Shown: positions 62,681 to 64,000 of the stretch, in pieces
Numbering within the stretch: the first letter of the stretch is position 1
Layout of the letters: each line of letters begins with the position of its first letter
From: an uncultured Lachnospiraceae bacterium
Lineage (GTDB): Bacteria > Bacillota > Clostridia > Lachnospirales > Lachnospiraceae
Assembly (NCBI GenBank): GCA_934437985.1
Contig: CAKSBI010000001.1
Location: 62,001-126,000 of the forward strand
Length of the DNA: 64,000 nucleotides
Direction of reading: 5' to 3'
Translations under genes and position numbers: made by a program
The notes under the pieces: model-generated
Database searches by the model: none
Told to the model about the DNA's origin: nothing
Seen by the model: only the letters and a program-made list of their open reading frames with translations

Positions 62681-64000
62681 TCCTTTTTGTCCAAATCTTC
62701 CTGTGAGAATACATTTTCAATTGAATCTCCAGGCGCAACCATTGGCCATACCTTATCATCATTATCAATTACACATTCAATCATTACAGGCTCATTAAGC
62801 GTAAGTGCCTCATCAAATGCAGCCTTAAATTCATCTTTTGATGCTGCCTTGTAGGATTTAACGCCCATACCCTCTGACACCTTAACAAAATCCATCTTGT
62901 CATTAAGTACCGTGTTGGAATATCTGTGTCCGTAGAAAAGCGTCTGCCACTGACGGACCATTCCAAGCACATGATTGTTAATTACAATCTGAATTATCGG
63001 TATGTTGTACCGTGATGCTGTTGCAAGCTCGTTCATATTCATTCTGAAACAGCCGTCACCTGCAATATTAATTACATGCTTATCAGGCCTTCCCATTTTA
63101 GCACCTATACATGCTCCAAGTCCATATCCCATTGTTCCAAGTCCACCCGATGTAATAAGTGTTCCGGGCTTTCTGTAATTATAGAACTGTGCAGCCCACA
63201 TCTGATGCTGTCCAACGTCAGTTGTAATAATTGCATCTCCCTTAGTTGCCTCATCTATGTATTCAATAACCGCCGGACCTGTAAGTCTGTCAACCTCATA
63301 TGTCATTGGCAGTGCACTCTTACGAGCCATTACCTTATCCATCCACTCTTTGTGATACTGGTTATCAAGGTTAGCGTTGATCGCATTAAGAACCGCTTTT
63401 ACATCACCGATTATACTGTAATCCACATGTATGTTCTTGTTAATCTCTGCCGGATCAATATCTATCTGCAGAATTTTGGCATCATGTGCAAACTTCTTAG
63501 TATTACCTGTAACACGGTCTGAAAATCTCGCCCCAATAGTAATAAGGAGGTCACACTCTGATACACTTAAGTTGGCTGTTTTAGTTCCATGCATACCAAG
63601 CATTCCGACATAATTATCCTTAGTACCGTCATAAGCTCCTTTACCCATAAGCGAATCAGTTACAGGCGCATTTACCTTATTAACAAATTCTTCTAGTTCT
63701 TTATCAGCCTTTGATATTACGGCACCTCCGCCAACGAAGATCATTGGCTTCTTAGACTTTTTGATGGCAGCCACAGCACGGTCAACATCTTCTTCGCATA
63801 TTACCTCCGGTCCTCTTGTAACAGGTACAGGTGTAACTCTCTCAAACTTACACTTTGCAGCTGTAACATCCTTGGTAATATCCACAAGCACAGGACCCGG
63901 TCTTCCGGACTGTGCGATTGTAAATGCCCTTCTGATAGTTGGGGCAAGCTCGTTAATATCCTTAATAATAAAATTATGCTTTGTTATAGGCATTGTAACG
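62677..64000 (-). CDS. ilvB: Acetolactate synthase large subunit (C-terminal part)
   Basis: The frame enters from the right edge; 440 residues are visible, beginning VTMPITKHNFIIKDINELAP, about residue 115 of a full-length enzyme. The central domain (GRPGPVLVDITKDV, then IFVGGGAVISKADKELEEFV) and the ThDP domain with GDGCFRMNMNELATASRYNI and INNHVLGMVRQWQ are intact. It makes acetolactate for valine, leucine and isoleucine. In related bacteria this gene is a classic CodY target; its promoter is outside the window. Confidence 0.96.
   Translation of the reverse strand, partial: VTMPITKHNFIIKDINELAPTIRRAFTIAQSGRPGPVLVDITKDVTAAKCKFERVTPVPVTRGPEVICEEDVDRAVAAIKKSKKPMIFVGGGAVISKADKELEEFVNKVNAPVTDSLMGKGAYDGTKDNYVGMLGMHGTKTANLSVSECDLLITIGARFSDRVTGNTKKFAHDAKILQIDIDPAEINKNIHVDYSIIGDVKAVLNAINANLDNQYHKEWMDKVMARKSALPMTYEVDRLTGPAVIEYIDEATKGDAIITTDVGQHQMWAAQFYNYRKPGTLITSGGLGTMGYGLGACIGAKMGRPDKHVINIAGDGCFRMNMNELATASRYNIPIIQIVINNHVLGMVRQWQTLFYGHRYSNTVLNDKMDFVKVSEGMGVKSYKAASKDEFKAAFDEALTLNEPVMIECVIDNDDKVWPMVAPGDSIENVFSQEDLDKKD

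Overview
The window reads as chromosome of an anaerobic, low-GC Clostridia, most likely a Lachnospiraceae (Roseburia/Agathobacter/Lachnospira/Butyrivibrio type). Reasons: a single large flagellar operon behind codY, the forespore and mother-cell sigma factors sigG and sigE with spoIIGA, intracellular xylan-degrading glycosidases with sugar ABC transporters that lack their own ATPase, and AT-rich intergenic DNA with clear sigma-A promoters. Almost everything is on the minus strand; only the GH43 gene is on the plus strand. I see no tRNA, rRNA, insertion sequence, prophage, integrase or CRISPR array.

Layout, high to low coordinates (direction of transcription). 64000-60295: 3' part of ilvB, then serC-serA (serine) from a strong promoter overlapping the ilvB stop, closed by a hairpin terminator. 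60218-52571: folC, a GAF/HD-GYP protein, folE, folP, a FolB-FolK-prephenate dehydratase triple fusion, an S66 peptidase and an Hpt protein, then a terminator. 52417-50787: spoIIGA-sigE. 50664-30099: a 20-kb xylan utilisation locus. It contains GH43 (plus strand), a membrane-anchored 993-residue binding protein with duplicated N-terminal modules, two permeases, an NHL/TPR membrane protein, a YIP1-family protein, a DUF5696 lipoprotein, two more permeases, a second binding lipoprotein, then GH10, GH3 and GH67. 30031-28421: sigG, ylmC, nrdR. 28308-22718: yifB, dprA, topA, codY. 22633-1: flagellar operon flgB-flgC-fliE-F-G-H-I-J-motE-like-fliK-flgD-TIGR02530-flgE-flbD-motA-motB-fliL-fliM-fliY-cheY-fliO-P-Q-R-flhB-flhA-flhF.

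How it works together. The flagellar block encodes the basal body, export apparatus, hook, stator and switch. dprA-topA-codY-flgB repeats the Bacillus order but lacks trmFO and codV-clpQY. The xylan locus looks like an import-then-digest system: oligosaccharides are captured by two binding proteins, imported through two permease pairs powered by an ATPase encoded elsewhere, and cut in the cytoplasm by GH10, GH67, GH3 and GH43, none of which has a signal peptide. This locus sits between sigE and sigG, which are normally neighbours.

Most unusual points: the FolB-FolK-prephenate dehydratase fusion; the split sigE/sigG locus; the DUF5696/NHL/YIP1 transporter set; a near-consensus CodY box inside the codY promoter; and a leader ORF plus nested stem covering the fliK start codon.
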